From positions 186,001-250,000 of the forward strand of contig NZ_JAIHLQ010000001.1 of the NCBI RefSeq assembly GCF_019733355.1: a DNA stretch of 64,000 bases. The letters run 5' to 3'. Shown one piece after another: positions 1 through 8,864 of this stretch. The position numbers were made by a program, and so were the translations under genes. Within the stretch, counting starts at the first letter, position 1, and the number at the start of each line of letters is the position of its first letter. The stretch is from Pseudomonas baetica (GTDB lineage: Bacteria; Pseudomonadota; Gammaproteobacteria; Pseudomonadales; Pseudomonadaceae). A model generated the notes under the pieces. That model was not told the DNA's origin and ran no database searches. It worked only from the letters and a program-made list of their open reading frames with translations.

Positions 1-243
1 CCATTCCTGCGGGGTATAGGTGTGCAGCGCCAACGCATGGAACTCGCCCATCAACTCGCCGAGCGTGCCGTAGATTTTCTGGTGGCGCTTGACCCGGTTC
101 AGGCCTTCGAACTGCGCGCTGACCACCACGGCTTTGAAGTGGGTCTGCAACCCGCGACTGTGCATGTGGCTTTCATCCAGCACTTGCAGATGCTCAGGCT
201 GTAACAGGCCCAGCGTTGATTCGATGCGTTGTTGCATGGTCAT
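1..243 (-). CDS. BolA family protein (3' end cut by window edge)
   Basis: The visible 81 residues begin MTMQQRIESTLGLLQPEHL and contain a BolA-like core: a short amphipathic helix, then HMHSRGLQTHFKAVVVS and FEGLNRVKRHQKIYGTLGEL, the conserved stretch ending in a helix that begins RVKRHQ. BolA proteins are small, often partner a monothiol glutaredoxin in iron-sulfur handling and affect morphology and stress responses; that role is family knowledge. The reading frame runs off the window at HTYTPQEW, so only the last few residues are missing. Two starts are possible, at 243 or 237. The DUF2059 gene lies 12 bp upstream on the same strand, so the two may be co-transcribed. Confidence 0.85.
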   Translation of the reverse strand, partial: MTMQQRIESTLGLLQPEHLQVLDESHMHSRGLQTHFKAVVVSAQFEGLNRVKRHQKIYGTLGELMGEFHALALHTYTPQEW

Positions 244-255
244 CACGAACTCCGC

Positions 256-777
256 TTACGGCTTTTTCTTGGCCGGAGCAGCGCCTTTCGGTGCCAGCTC
301 GTTGGTCATGTCTTCCAGCAGTTTGTTGACGACAGGCACTGCGCTTTCCAGTTTGGCCTGAGTCATCTGGGCCGATTGCTGGGTCAACTGCGGCATTTTT
401 TCCAGGACTTTCTTGCCCAGCGGCGACTGGTAGAACGCCACCAGGTCTTTCAGCTCGGATTCGCTGAAGTTGCTGGTGTAGAGCTTGACCATGTCCGGCT
501 TGAGCTTTTTCCAGCCAATGGCTTGATCCAGGGCGGCGTTGGCCTTGGCCTGGTAGGTTTCCAGCGTGGCTTTCTTGGATTCCGGGGCCTTGGTCTGTTC
601 AAAACGCTGGGCGAACATCTGCTGAACCTGCATGTAAACCGGAGTGCCCAGTTTGTCAGCGTGCGCCAGGGTCAGGAAAGCTTCGGCACTGGCGTTGTGG
701 CTGGCGGTATCGGCAAGCACCTGGCCGCTGGCGCAAACCAGTGCTACCGCGGTACAGATGGCACGAAGACGAGTCAT
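256..777 (-). CDS. DUF2059 domain periplasmic protein
   Basis: A protein of 173 residues with an N-terminal signal peptide (MTRLRAICTAVALVCASGQVLA, likely cleaved at about residue 22). The mature part is mostly alpha-helical and matches the DUF2059 pattern: a helix pair including FAQRFEQTKAPE, then the core FSESELKDLVAFYQSPLGKKVLEKMPQLT. The C-terminus is rich in Ala, Pro and Lys (APKGAAPAKKKP). Function is unknown in the family; export to the periplasm is inferred from the signal sequence. It sits directly upstream of the BolA-like gene on the same strand and divergent from fumC. Confidence 0.8.
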   Translation of the reverse strand: MTRLRAICTAVALVCASGQVLADTASHNASAEAFLTLAHADKLGTPVYMQVQQMFAQRFEQTKAPESKKATLETYQAKANAALDQAIGWKKLKPDMVKLYTSNFSESELKDLVAFYQSPLGKKVLEKMPQLTQQSAQMTQAKLESAVPVVNKLLEDMTNELAPKGAAPAKKKP

Positions 778-971
778 CGAGTTTCCTTTTCAGCTAAGCG
801 AGGTAAAACCCCAAGGGCGCTCATTCTGCGCCTAACAATCGCTGCGGCTCAACCCCCAGGCCCTTGCCACACTGGATTGGTTGGGTTTTACCGGTCAACA
901 ATCGGTTAGAGGGAACCACCGGGGCCCAAGCCAGCCTAAACTGCGCAAACAGACCAACAGGAGTGTGCACG

Positions 972-2366
972 ATGAGCCGTATCGAAACCGACAGCCTGGG
1001 CCAGATCGAAGTCCCGGACGACGCCTACTGGGGTGCTCAAACGCAACGCTCGCTGATCAACTTCGCCATCGGTCAGGAACGCATGCCACTGCCGGTATTG
1101 CATGCCCTGGCCCTGATCAAAAAAGCCGCCGCCCGCGTCAACGACCGCAACGGCGACCTGCCCGCCGACATCGCCCGTTTGATTGAGCAAGCCGCCGACG
1201 AAGTGCTCGACGGCCAGCATGACGACCAGTTTCCTTTGGTGGTCTGGCAGACCGGCAGCGGCACCCAGAGCAACATGAACGTCAACGAGGTGATCGCCGG
1301 TCGCGCCAACGAACTGGCTGGCAACCCGCGGGGCGGCAAAACGCCGGTGCACCCCAACGATCACGTCAATCGCTCGCAAAGCTCCAACGACTGCTTCCCC
1401 ACCGCCATGAGCATCGCCACGGTGAAGGCCGTGCAGGAGCAATTGCTGCCGGCGATTGCCGAGCTGTCCGGCGGCCTCGCGGAACTGTCGGCGCGGCACA
1501 TGAAACTGGTGAAAACCGGCCGCACGCACATGATGGATGCCACGCCGATCACCTTCGGCCAGGAGTTGTCCGGTTTTATCGCGCAATTGGATTACGCCGA
1601 ACGGGCGATCCGCGCCGCGCTGCCGGCAGTGTGCGAGCTGGCGCAAGGCGGCACCGCGGTTGGCACCGGGCTCAATTCACCCCATGGTTTTGGCGAAGCG
1701 ATTGCGGCAGAACTGGCGGCGCTGTCCGGTCTGCCTTTCGTCACCGCGCCAAACAAGTTTGCCGCCCTTGCTGGCCACGAACCACTGACCAGCCTTTCCG
1801 GCGCGCTGAAAACCCTCGCCGTGGCGCTGATGAAAATCGCCAATGACCTGCGTCTGCTGGGCTCAGGGCCGCGTGCCGGTTTGGCTGAAGTGCGGTTGCC
1901 AGCCAACGAACCGGGCAGTTCGATCATGCCCGGCAAAGTTAACCCGACCCAGTGCGAGGCATTGTCGATGCTCGCCTGTCAGGTATTGGGCAACGACGTG
2001 ACGATCGGCATTGCCGCCAGCCAGGGCCACTTGCAACTGAACGTGTTCAAACCGGTGATCATCCACAACCTGCTGCAATCGATCCGCCTGCTGGGCGATG
2101 GCTGCAGCAACTTCCAGCAGCATTGCATTGCCGGGCTCGAGCCGGATGCCGAGGTCATGGCCAAACATCTGGAACGGGGGCTGATGCTGGTGACCGCGCT
2201 TAACCCGCACATCGGTTACGACAAGTCGGCGGAAATCGCCAAGAAGGCTTACAACGAAGGGCTGACCTTGCGTGAAGCCGCGTTGGCGCTGGGCTATCTG
2301 ACGGATGAAGAGTTCGATGCGTGGGTGCGGCCGGAAAACATGATCGAGGCGGGCGCCAAGGGTTAA
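972..2366 (+). CDS. fumC: class II fumarate hydratase
   Basis: Fumarase C, 464 residues, interconverts fumarate and L-malate in the TCA cycle without an iron-sulfur cluster, as a cytoplasmic homotetramer. The sequence shows the family hallmarks: [28 protein letters not shown], and the superfamily signature [11 protein letters not shown] near residue 318. The start at 972 ([17 protein letters not shown]) is chosen because AGGAG lies at 958-962 and the alignment with fumarases begins here; the longer open frame upstream lacks similarity. Many pseudomonads carry several fumarases, and the heat- and iron-independent FumC is often induced under iron limitation; no Fur box was recognised here. Confidence 0.95.
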   Translation: MSRIETDSLGQIEVPDDAYWGAQTQRSLINFAIGQERMPLPVLHALALIKKAAARVNDRNGDLPADIARLIEQAADEVLDGQHDDQFPLVVWQTGSGTQSNMNVNEVIAGRANELAGNPRGGKTPVHPNDHVNRSQSSNDCFPTAMSIATVKAVQEQLLPAIAELSGGLAELSARHMKLVKTGRTHMMDATPITFGQELSGFIAQLDYAERAIRAALPAVCELAQGGTAVGTGLNSPHGFGEAIAAELAALSGLPFVTAPNKFAALAGHEPLTSLSGALKTLAVALMKIANDLRLLGSGPRAGLAEVRLPANEPGSSIMPGKVNPTQCEALSMLACQVLGNDVTIGIAASQGHLQLNVFKPVIIHNLLQSIRLLGDGCSNFQQHCIAGLEPDAEVMAKHLERGLMLVTALNPHIGYDKSAEIAKKAYNEGLTLREAALALGYLTDEEFDAWVRPENMIEAGAKG

Positions 2367-2390
2367 GCCTTGTAGCGTTTGAAAATAAGC

Positions 2391-2456
2391 CTTCGCGAGC
2401 CAACCCACTCCCACATTGGAATGCATTTCCTTGTGGGAGCTGGCTTGCTCGCGAAG
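2391..2456. repeat. REP inverted pair
   Basis: Two inverted copies of the Pseudomonas REP motif (CTTCGCGAGC..., ...GTGGGAGCTGGCTTGCTCGCGAAG) face each other after fumC, forming a long imperfect hairpin between fumC and the convergent EamA gene. Such pairs often act as transcript 3' ends. Confidence 0.8.
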
Positions 2457-2470
2457 AACGATGACGCCGT

Positions 2471-3430
2471 TTAACTGGCTGCCATCTTCATCCGCCGTGC
2501 CTTGAACCCGGCAATCAGCGACGGCCCCAACGCCACCAGCGCCGAACCGAGCACGACCAGCACCGCCCCGCCATAGCCCAGGGCATTGATCTGCTCGGCA
2601 TGCACATACTGCGGCCATATCCCGGCCGCTATCGCGACCGCCCCGAACGTCACCAGCGGTGTAATCGCCAACGTCGCACTGACCCGCGACGCCTCCCAGT
2701 GCGCCAACGCTTCAGCGAACGCGCCATAAGCGATCAGCGTGTTCATGCAGCACGCCAGCAATAACCAGCGCTGCACCGGGCTCAGTTCCAGCGCCTCGAG
2801 CGGATGCACCCAAGGGGTGAGCAGCAACGCGCAGAACAGATAAATCACCATCATGACTTGCAGCGAATTCCACACCGTCAGCAATTGCTTCTGGCCCAAC
2901 GCGTAAAAAGTCCAGACGGTCGACGCCAGCAACACCAGCAATACGCCAGCGGTGTAGTCCGACAGCGAGGTCAGCAGTTCGGCCAATCGCTGATTGAAGA
3001 ACAACACAAAACCGATCAGCAACACCGCCAGCCCCATCCCCTGGCCGATGCTGAAGCGCTCCTTGAACACAAACAGACTGGCGATCAGCAACATGATCGG
3101 CCCCATCTGCACCACCAGTTGCGCCGTGCCGGGACTGAGCAGGTTCAGCCCCTTCAGGTACAAGACGTAATTACCCACCAGCCCCAGCACTGCCATGAGC
3201 ACCAACCAGCCACCCTTGGGGCCCAGCACCTTGCGGCTCGGCAGCCGCTTGACCGAGGCCAGATAAATGAACAGACACCCGCCGGACACCAGCAAGCGAA
3301 ACCAGGTCACGGTGATCGGGTCCATCACCTGCAACACCTGTTTGAGCTTGATCGGCAGGATGCCCCACAGAAACGCAGTCAGCAGCGCCAGGCATAAACC
3401 GTAAACCCAGCGACCGGATGAAATGTGCAT
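2471..3430 (-). CDS. EamA/DMT family transporter
   Basis: A 319-residue inner-membrane protein with about ten hydrophobic segments arranged as two EamA repeats. The first begins VYGLCLALLTAFLWGILPIKLKQVLQVMDPITVTWFR and the second SDYTAGVLLVLLASTVWTFYALGQKQLL; the Trp and small-residue pattern at the start of each repeat is typical of drug/metabolite transporters. Substrate cannot be told from sequence; RhaT/RarD-like exporters of metabolites are in the same superfamily. The gene is convergent with fumC and monocistronic as far as can be seen. Confidence 0.85.
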   Translation of the reverse strand: MHISSGRWVYGLCLALLTAFLWGILPIKLKQVLQVMDPITVTWFRLLVSGGCLFIYLASVKRLPSRKVLGPKGGWLVLMAVLGLVGNYVLYLKGLNLLSPGTAQLVVQMGPIMLLIASLFVFKERFSIGQGMGLAVLLIGFVLFFNQRLAELLTSLSDYTAGVLLVLLASTVWTFYALGQKQLLTVWNSLQVMMVIYLFCALLLTPWVHPLEALELSPVQRWLLLACCMNTLIAYGAFAEALAHWEASRVSATLAITPLVTFGAVAIAAGIWPQYVHAEQINALGYGGAVLVVLGSALVALGPSLIAGFKARRMKMAAS

Positions 3431-3643
3431 GCGAACCTCAAGGCCTGCTGACGAGAGCGCTCATTCTAGGCCCGCCACCGACGGCGACACAGGGACAGTT
3501 GGGGCCTGGGCGCGAATAAAACTGTGCAGGTCGCTGCATTAAATTGACGCGAACCCGTTGATCGGCTGAGCGGGCGGCCCAAGTGATTCAGGCATAAGCT
3601 TTTTGAATCAACCTGCCGACAAGAATTCTCAAGGAGCCCCGCC

Positions 3644-3838
3644 ATGTTAGGCATGCGTAGCCAAGACCCCGCCCCTGCCACACACTTTCGCAGCGACCGG
3701 GTGTGTCGGGTCAACGGTGAACTGTTCTTCAGCACTCGGGAAAATACCCTTGAGGGGCCGTTCGAGAGTACTGAACAGATAGACAAAGAAATACAGGCTT
3801 ACATTGCGCGAATGCAGCTTATGGGCTCCGACACCTAA
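3644..3838 (+). CDS. small DUF6316-type protein
   Basis: A 64-residue acidic soluble protein. The body FRSDRVCRVNGELFFSTRENTLEGPFES followed by a C-terminal helix (TEQIDKEIQAYIARMQL) looks like the short conserved Pseudomonas family I remember as DUF6316. A ribosome binding site AAGGAG lies at 3630-3635 upstream of the ATG. No function is known to me. It stands alone between the EamA gene and a REP element. Confidence 0.65.
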   Translation: MLGMRSQDPAPATHFRSDRVCRVNGELFFSTRENTLEGPFESTEQIDKEIQAYIARMQLMGSDT

Positions 3839-3852
3839 ACCGAGTCGCATCA

Positions 3853-3887
3853 TTCGCGAGCAAGCCCGCTCCCACAGGGTTTTGTGG
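3853..3887. repeat. REP element (single)
   Basis: A single REP unit, TTCGCGAGCAAGCCCGCTCCC followed by ACAGGG, lies between the DUF6316-type gene and the end of the convergent thiolase gene. Confidence 0.75.
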
Positions 3888-3906
3888 TCAACACCCTCTA
3901 ACTGTC

Positions 3907-5091
3907 TTAACGCACAGCCTCAAACAACCCCGTCGCGCCCATCCCGCCGCCCACGCACATGGTGACGATGCCGTAACGCAGATCACGCCGCTGCAACTCA
4001 CGCACCAGATGGCCGACCTGCCGCGACCCGGTCATGCCGAACGGGTGACCAATGGAAATCGAGCCACCATTGACGTTGTATTTTTCGTTATCGATCTCCA
4101 GCCGATCACGGCTGTACAGACATTGCGACGCAAACGCCTCGTTCAGTTCCCACAAATCGATATCAGCCACCTGCAAGCCCTTGGCTTTGAGCAGTTTGGG
4201 CACTGAGAACACCGGGCCAATGCCCATCTCGTCGGGCTCGCAACCGGCCACGGTGAAGCCACGGAAAAACGCTTTTGGCTTGAGCCCCAGTTCCAGGGCT
4301 TTTTCCAGACTCATCACCAGCGTCATCGAGGCACCGTCGGACAGTTGCGACGAGTTGCCCGCCGTCACCGAACCGTCTTCGGCAAACACAGGCTTGAGGC
4401 CTGCGAGGCTTTCATACGTGGTGTCGGGGCGGTTGCAATCGTCACGATCCACGATGCCGTCGAGGATCTGCACGTCACCGCTGTTCTTGTCTTCGACGCG
4501 ATACTTCACCGACATCGGTACGATTTCATCGTTGAACAGCCCGGCCGCCTGAGCCTGTGCGGTGCGCAACTGGCTTTGCAGGGCATAACGATCCTGCGCG
4601 TCACGGCTGACGCCATACCGCCGCGCCACCACCTCAGCGGTCTGGCCCATCGTGTAATAGATGCCCGGCGTTTGTTGCTTGAGCAACGGGTTGATCAGGT
4701 GATCGGTGTTGACGCTTTTCATCGTCAGGCTGATCGACTCGACGCCGCCGGCAACGATGATGTCGCTGCAACCTGAAGCGATCTGGTTGGCAGCCATTGC
4801 AATCGCCTGCAAACCGGAGGAGCAGAAACGATTGAGGGTCATGCCTGCAGTGCCAGTGCCCAGACGCGAGAGCACCGCTACGTTGCGGCCGATGTTGTAA
4901 CCCTGGGCACCTTCGTTGGAGCCGGCGCCAACGATGCAATCCTCGACACTGGCCGGGTCGATGTCGTTGCGCGTCAGCAATGCGTTGACGCAATGGGCCG
5001 CCATGTCATCGGGGCGGGTCTGGTTGAACTTGCCGCGAAAGGATTTGGCCAGGCCGGTCCGGACGCTGTCGACGATCACCACTTCACGCAT
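3907..5091 (-). CDS. acetyl-CoA C-acyltransferase (thiolase)
   Basis: A 394-residue type I/II thiolase catalysing CoA-dependent cleavage of 3-ketoacyl-CoA or the reverse condensation. The nucleophile Cys is in RFCSSGLQAIAMA, the catalytic His in SISIGHPFGMTGSR and the second Cys in VTMCVGGGMGATGLFE. The N-terminus MREVVIVDSVRTGLAKSFRGKF fits the family and starts at 5091; an in-frame ATG at 5103 (MRYAM...) is an alternative. It resembles the stand-alone degradative thiolases of Pseudomonas rather than FadA, since no fadB partner is adjacent. Substrate chain length cannot be told from the sequence. Confidence 0.9.
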   Translation of the reverse strand: MREVVIVDSVRTGLAKSFRGKFNQTRPDDMAAHCVNALLTRNDIDPASVEDCIVGAGSNEGAQGYNIGRNVAVLSRLGTGTAGMTLNRFCSSGLQAIAMAANQIASGCSDIIVAGGVESISLTMKSVNTDHLINPLLKQQTPGIYYTMGQTAEVVARRYGVSRDAQDRYALQSQLRTAQAQAAGLFNDEIVPMSVKYRVEDKNSGDVQILDGIVDRDDCNRPDTTYESLAGLKPVFAEDGSVTAGNSSQLSDGASMTLVMSLEKALELGLKPKAFFRGFTVAGCEPDEMGIGPVFSVPKLLKAKGLQVADIDLWELNEAFASQCLYSRDRLEIDNEKYNVNGGSISIGHPFGMTGSRQVGHLVRELQRRDLRYGIVTMCVGGGMGATGLFEAVR

Positions 5092-5194
5092 GGCATACCT
5101 CATTGTTGTGGTCGGTTGAGAGTGGACCTGAGCATAAGTCCACCGCCTCAAAGACCGCGACAATCATTCACCTCGCGTATGCGGATCTATTGGC

Positions 5195-6709
5195 TCAGTC
5201 CTTGTGTTTTTTCGCGTGTTTGTCGGATTTCTCGAACGCCTCTTCAAGCGCACGGTTGATCGTGCGCAATACTTTGATCCGCGCCCAACGCTTGTCGTTG
5301 GCCTCGATCAGCGTCCATGGGGAAATCTCGGTACTGGTGCGATCAACCATGTCACCGACGGCGGCACGGTACTCGTCCCACTTGTCGCGGTTGCGCCAGT
5401 CATCTTCGGTGATCTTGAAGCGCTTGAACGGGATCGCTTCCCGCGCCTGGAAGCGCTCCATTTGCGTGTCCTTGTCGATGGCCAGCCAGAACTTGACCAC
5501 GATCACTCCGGCATCAGCGATCTGCTCTTCAAAGTCATTGATTTCACCGTAAGCACGCAGCCAGTCGGCCGGGGTGCAAAAACCTTCGATGCGCTCCACC
5601 AGCACCCGGCCGTACCAGGAACGGTCGAACACGGTGAACTTGCCGCGCGCCGGCAAATGCCGCCAGAAACGCCACAAATAAGGCTGTGCCCGCTCCTCTT
5701 CGCTCGGTGCGGCAATCGGAATGATGTTGTACTGGCGCGGATCGAGCGCTGCCGCGACCCGCCGAATCGCCCCGCCCTTGCCCGCTGCATCGTTGCCTTC
5801 AAACACGGCCACCAGCGCATGGCGGCGCATACGCTTGTCACGCATCAACCCGGACAGACGCGCCTGTTCGGTGATCAGCTGTTCCTCGTAATCATCCTTT
5901 TCCAGACGCTGGGTGAGATCGAGGCTGTCGAGCAAACCCTTATGATCGACAGGGGCGCCCAGCGGCGCAGCGTTGACTTCCTGAGCATGAATCTGCGAAC
6001 GCTTCAGCGCGTTTTGCAAGCCCTCAAGCAGAATATTGCCGACCGCCAGGCTGCGATAGTTGGCGTCCATGCCTTCGATGATATGCCATGGCGCGTAGTC
6101 GCGACTGGTACGGCGCAATATGCGCTCGCCGTATTTGACGAACTTGTCGTAGGTTTGCGATTGCTGCCAGTCCAGCGGGCTGATCCGCCAACTGTGCAGC
6201 GGGTCGTCGGCCAAGGCTTTGAGCCGCGCCTTCATCTGTTTCTTGGACAGGTGAAACCAGAACTTGAAGATCAGCGCGCCTTCATCGCAGAGCATTTTCT
6301 CCAGACGCTCGGCGGCGCTGATCGCTTGATCCAGACGCGGGTTCTTGAACAGGCCATGCACCCGTCCCTGCAACATCTGGCTGTACCAGTTACCGAAGAA
6401 AACCCCCATCCGCCCCTTGGCCGGAAGCATCCGCCAGTAACGCCACGCCGGAGGTCGGGCCAGTTCTTCATCCGTCTGCTGATCGAACGTACGCACCTCG
6501 ATCAGCCGTGGATCCATCCACTCGCTGAGCAACTTGACCGTCTCGCCCTTGCCCGCGCCTTCGATGCCGTTGATCAAGACAATCACAGGAAAACGCTTTT
6601 GCTGCTGCAATTCGAACTGCGCTTCCAGCAGTGCTTCACGCAGCGCCGGGACGGCGGCCTCGTAAGTGTCTTTGTCGATGGCGTGACCGATTTCAGCGGA
6701 TTCAAACAT
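5195..6709 (-). CDS. pap: polyphosphate:AMP phosphotransferase (two-domain PPK2)
   Basis: A 504-residue class II PPK2 enzyme that phosphorylates AMP to ADP using polyphosphate. It holds two tandem PPK2 domains, each with a P-loop and lid: the N-terminal one has LINGIEGAGKGE, the C-terminal one has EGNDAAGKGGAIRR, followed by YLWRFWRHLPARGKFTVFDR. In two-domain PPK2 proteins the C-terminal domain is the active one; its motifs look intact. The start at 6709 (MFESAEIGHAI) is chosen because the alignment begins there and upstream codons look like leader. The gene is divergent from mnmC. Confidence 0.92.
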   Translation of the reverse strand: MFESAEIGHAIDKDTYEAAVPALREALLEAQFELQQQKRFPVIVLINGIEGAGKGETVKLLSEWMDPRLIEVRTFDQQTDEELARPPAWRYWRMLPAKGRMGVFFGNWYSQMLQGRVHGLFKNPRLDQAISAAERLEKMLCDEGALIFKFWFHLSKKQMKARLKALADDPLHSWRISPLDWQQSQTYDKFVKYGERILRRTSRDYAPWHIIEGMDANYRSLAVGNILLEGLQNALKRSQIHAQEVNAAPLGAPVDHKGLLDSLDLTQRLEKDDYEEQLITEQARLSGLMRDKRMRRHALVAVFEGNDAAGKGGAIRRVAAALDPRQYNIIPIAAPSEEERAQPYLWRFWRHLPARGKFTVFDRSWYGRVLVERIEGFCTPADWLRAYGEINDFEEQIADAGVIVVKFWLAIDKDTQMERFQAREAIPFKRFKITEDDWRNRDKWDEYRAAVGDMVDRTSTEISPWTLIEANDKRWARIKVLRTINRALEEAFEKSDKHAKKHKD

Positions 6710-6881
6710 AGGACGGCTCCTTCCAGGATTGAGCAAGACTAGCGGATTGGGCACAAGGACGGCGCAGAAATTCCCGCGGGCGGCGGATTTTCATTGAGTC
6801 ATCGACGCCAAGCCTTGCCATGGATCAAGCACCCTGTGCGCGATCGGCTAGAATGGCGGCCTTGTCGTTGCCGAGCCTGCC

Positions 6882-8861
6882 ATGAAAGCCGTATTGCCAC
6901 ACGCCCAACTCGACTGGGATGACCAGGGACGCCCGCGTTCGCGAGTGTTTGATGACGTGTATTTTTCCGACCAGTCAGGTCTGGATGAAACCCGTTATGT
7001 GTTCCTCGAACAGAACCGTCTCGCCGAACGTTTTGCTGCGTTGCCAGCGGGTGGGCACTTGGTCATTGGCGAAACGGGCTTCGGCACCGGCCTGAATTTT
7101 CTCTGTGCCTGGCAGTTGTTCGAGCAACACGCCTGTGCCGGTGCGCGGTTGCATTTTGTCAGCGTCGAAATGTACCCGTTGAGCCCGGCGGATCTGCAAC
7201 GCGCCTTGGCATTGTGGCCAGAACTCAAGCCGCTGGCTGATCAATTGCTGACCCATTACGTGGCGATCCATCAGGGCTTTCAGCGCATCACACTGGCGAA
7301 TGGCCGAGTGACATTGACGCTGCTGATCGGCGATGCGCTGGAGCAATTGCCGCAACTGGACGCTCGGATTGATGCGTGGTTTCTCGACGGATTCGCCCCG
7401 GCGAAAAACCCGCAGATGTGGACCGCCGAACTGTTCGTTGAACTGGCGCGACTGGCGGCGCCGGGCTCAACCATCAGCACCTTCACCAGCACCGGTTGGG
7501 TGCGGCGTTTGCTCAACGCCGCCGGCTTCAAAATGAAGCGCACGCCGGGCATCGGGCACAAGTGGGAAATCCTGCGCGGCGAGTTCCTCGGCTGGCCGTC
7601 GGAGGTGGCCCCGCCAGCCCCGGAAAAACCCTGGTTCGCTCGCCCTGCCCCCACGACCGGTGAACGTCGGGCACTGGTGATCGGCGCAGGCCTTGCCGGT
7701 TGTGCCACCGCGGCGAGCCTCGCGTCACGCGGCTGGAAAGTGAGTTTGCTGGAGCGCCACGAGGCCGTGGCACAAGAAGCCTCGGGCAATCCGCAAGGCG
7801 TGCTGTATCTGAAACTGTCGGCCCATGGCACGGCGTTATCGCAACTGATCATCAGCGGCTTCGGTTACACCCGACGCCTGCTCGAAAGCCTGCAACGGGG
7901 CACCGATTGGGACGATTGCGGCGTGCTCCAACTGGCGTTCAATGCCAAGGAAGCCGAGCGCCACGCGCAGTTGGCCGCGGCGTTCCCGGAGGATCTGTTG
8001 CAGTGGCTCGATCAGCCCGAGGCGCAGGCCCGCGCCGGTGTCGGCCTGGACCACGGCGGTTTGTACTACCCCGAGGGTGGCTGGGTGCATCCGCCCGCGT
8101 TGTGCCAGGCGCAGGCCACACAACCGAACATCGAACTGCTCAGCCACCGTGAGGCGCTGGAACTGCGCAAGGTCGATGATCAGTGGCAAGCCTTCGACGG
8201 CGACCGCTTGCTTGCCAGCGCTCCTGTCGTGGTACTGGCCGGTGCTGCCGAGATCAAGCGTTTTGCGCAAAGCGCCGAACTGCCACTCAAGCGCATTCGC
8301 GGGCAGATCACCCGCCTGGCGCAGACTGAACAAAGCCAGGCGTTGACGACGGTGGTGTGTGCCGAAGGCTACGTCGCCCCCGCGCGACGGGGTGAACACA
8401 CCCTCGGTGCCAGCTTCGATTTCAACAGCGACGACCTGACCCCGACCACCGCCGAACACCAAGGCAATCTGGCGATGCTAGAAGAGATTTCCAGCGATCT
8501 GGTCTCTCGCCTGCACATCAGCGAACAGGCGGTCGAAACCCTTCAAGGCCGCGCCGCCTTGCGCTGCACCAGTCCCGACTACCTGCCGATTGTCGGCCCG
8601 CTCGCCGACCGCCATGCGTTCACTCACGCGTACGCGGCGCTGAGCAAGGATGCCCGGCAAGTACCGGACATCGCCTGCCCGTGGCTCGACGGTCTATATG
8701 TCAACAGCGGCCACGGTTCACGCGGTCTGATCACCGCGCCGCTGTCTGGCGAACTGCTCGCCGCTTGGCTGAACGACGAACCGTTGCCCTTGCCAAGAAG
8801 CGTGGCCGAGGCCTGTCACCCCAACCGATTCGTATTGCGCCAACTGATTCGCGGCAAATAG
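6882..8861 (+). CDS. mnmC: bifunctional tRNA wobble uridine modification enzyme MnmC
   Basis: A 659-residue fusion that completes the mnm5s2U34 modification of tRNAs. Residues 1 to about 240 are the SAM-dependent methyltransferase MnmC2/MnmD (GETGFGTGLNFLCAW, DAWFLDGFAPAKNPQMW). From about 265 onward lies the FAD oxidoreductase MnmC1, with the dinucleotide motif VIGAGLAGCATAASLASRGW and the C-terminal GLYVNSGHGSRGLITAPLSGELLA. MnmC1 removes the carboxymethyl group from cmnm5s2U and MnmD methylates the product. Length and domain order match the enterobacterial enzyme. It converges with the NEL gene, leaving only 3 bp between stop codons. Confidence 0.95.
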   Translation: MKAVLPHAQLDWDDQGRPRSRVFDDVYFSDQSGLDETRYVFLEQNRLAERFAALPAGGHLVIGETGFGTGLNFLCAWQLFEQHACAGARLHFVSVEMYPLSPADLQRALALWPELKPLADQLLTHYVAIHQGFQRITLANGRVTLTLLIGDALEQLPQLDARIDAWFLDGFAPAKNPQMWTAELFVELARLAAPGSTISTFTSTGWVRRLLNAAGFKMKRTPGIGHKWEILRGEFLGWPSEVAPPAPEKPWFARPAPTTGERRALVIGAGLAGCATAASLASRGWKVSLLERHEAVAQEASGNPQGVLYLKLSAHGTALSQLIISGFGYTRRLLESLQRGTDWDDCGVLQLAFNAKEAERHAQLAAAFPEDLLQWLDQPEAQARAGVGLDHGGLYYPEGGWVHPPALCQAQATQPNIELLSHREALELRKVDDQWQAFDGDRLLASAPVVVLAGAAEIKRFAQSAELPLKRIRGQITRLAQTEQSQALTTVVCAEGYVAPARRGEHTLGASFDFNSDDLTPTTAEHQGNLAMLEEISSDLVSRLHISEQAVETLQGRAALRCTSPDYLPIVGPLADRHAFTHAYAALSKDARQVPDIACPWLDGLYVNSGHGSRGLITAPLSGELLAAWLNDEPLPLPRSVAEACHPNRFVLRQLIRGK

Positions 8862-8864
8862 ACC

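Noticed and set aside
5204..6742. Long open frame opposite the pap gene (512 codons)
   Set aside because: Antisense shadow caused by GC-rich codon use; the minus strand encodes a clear PPK2 protein.
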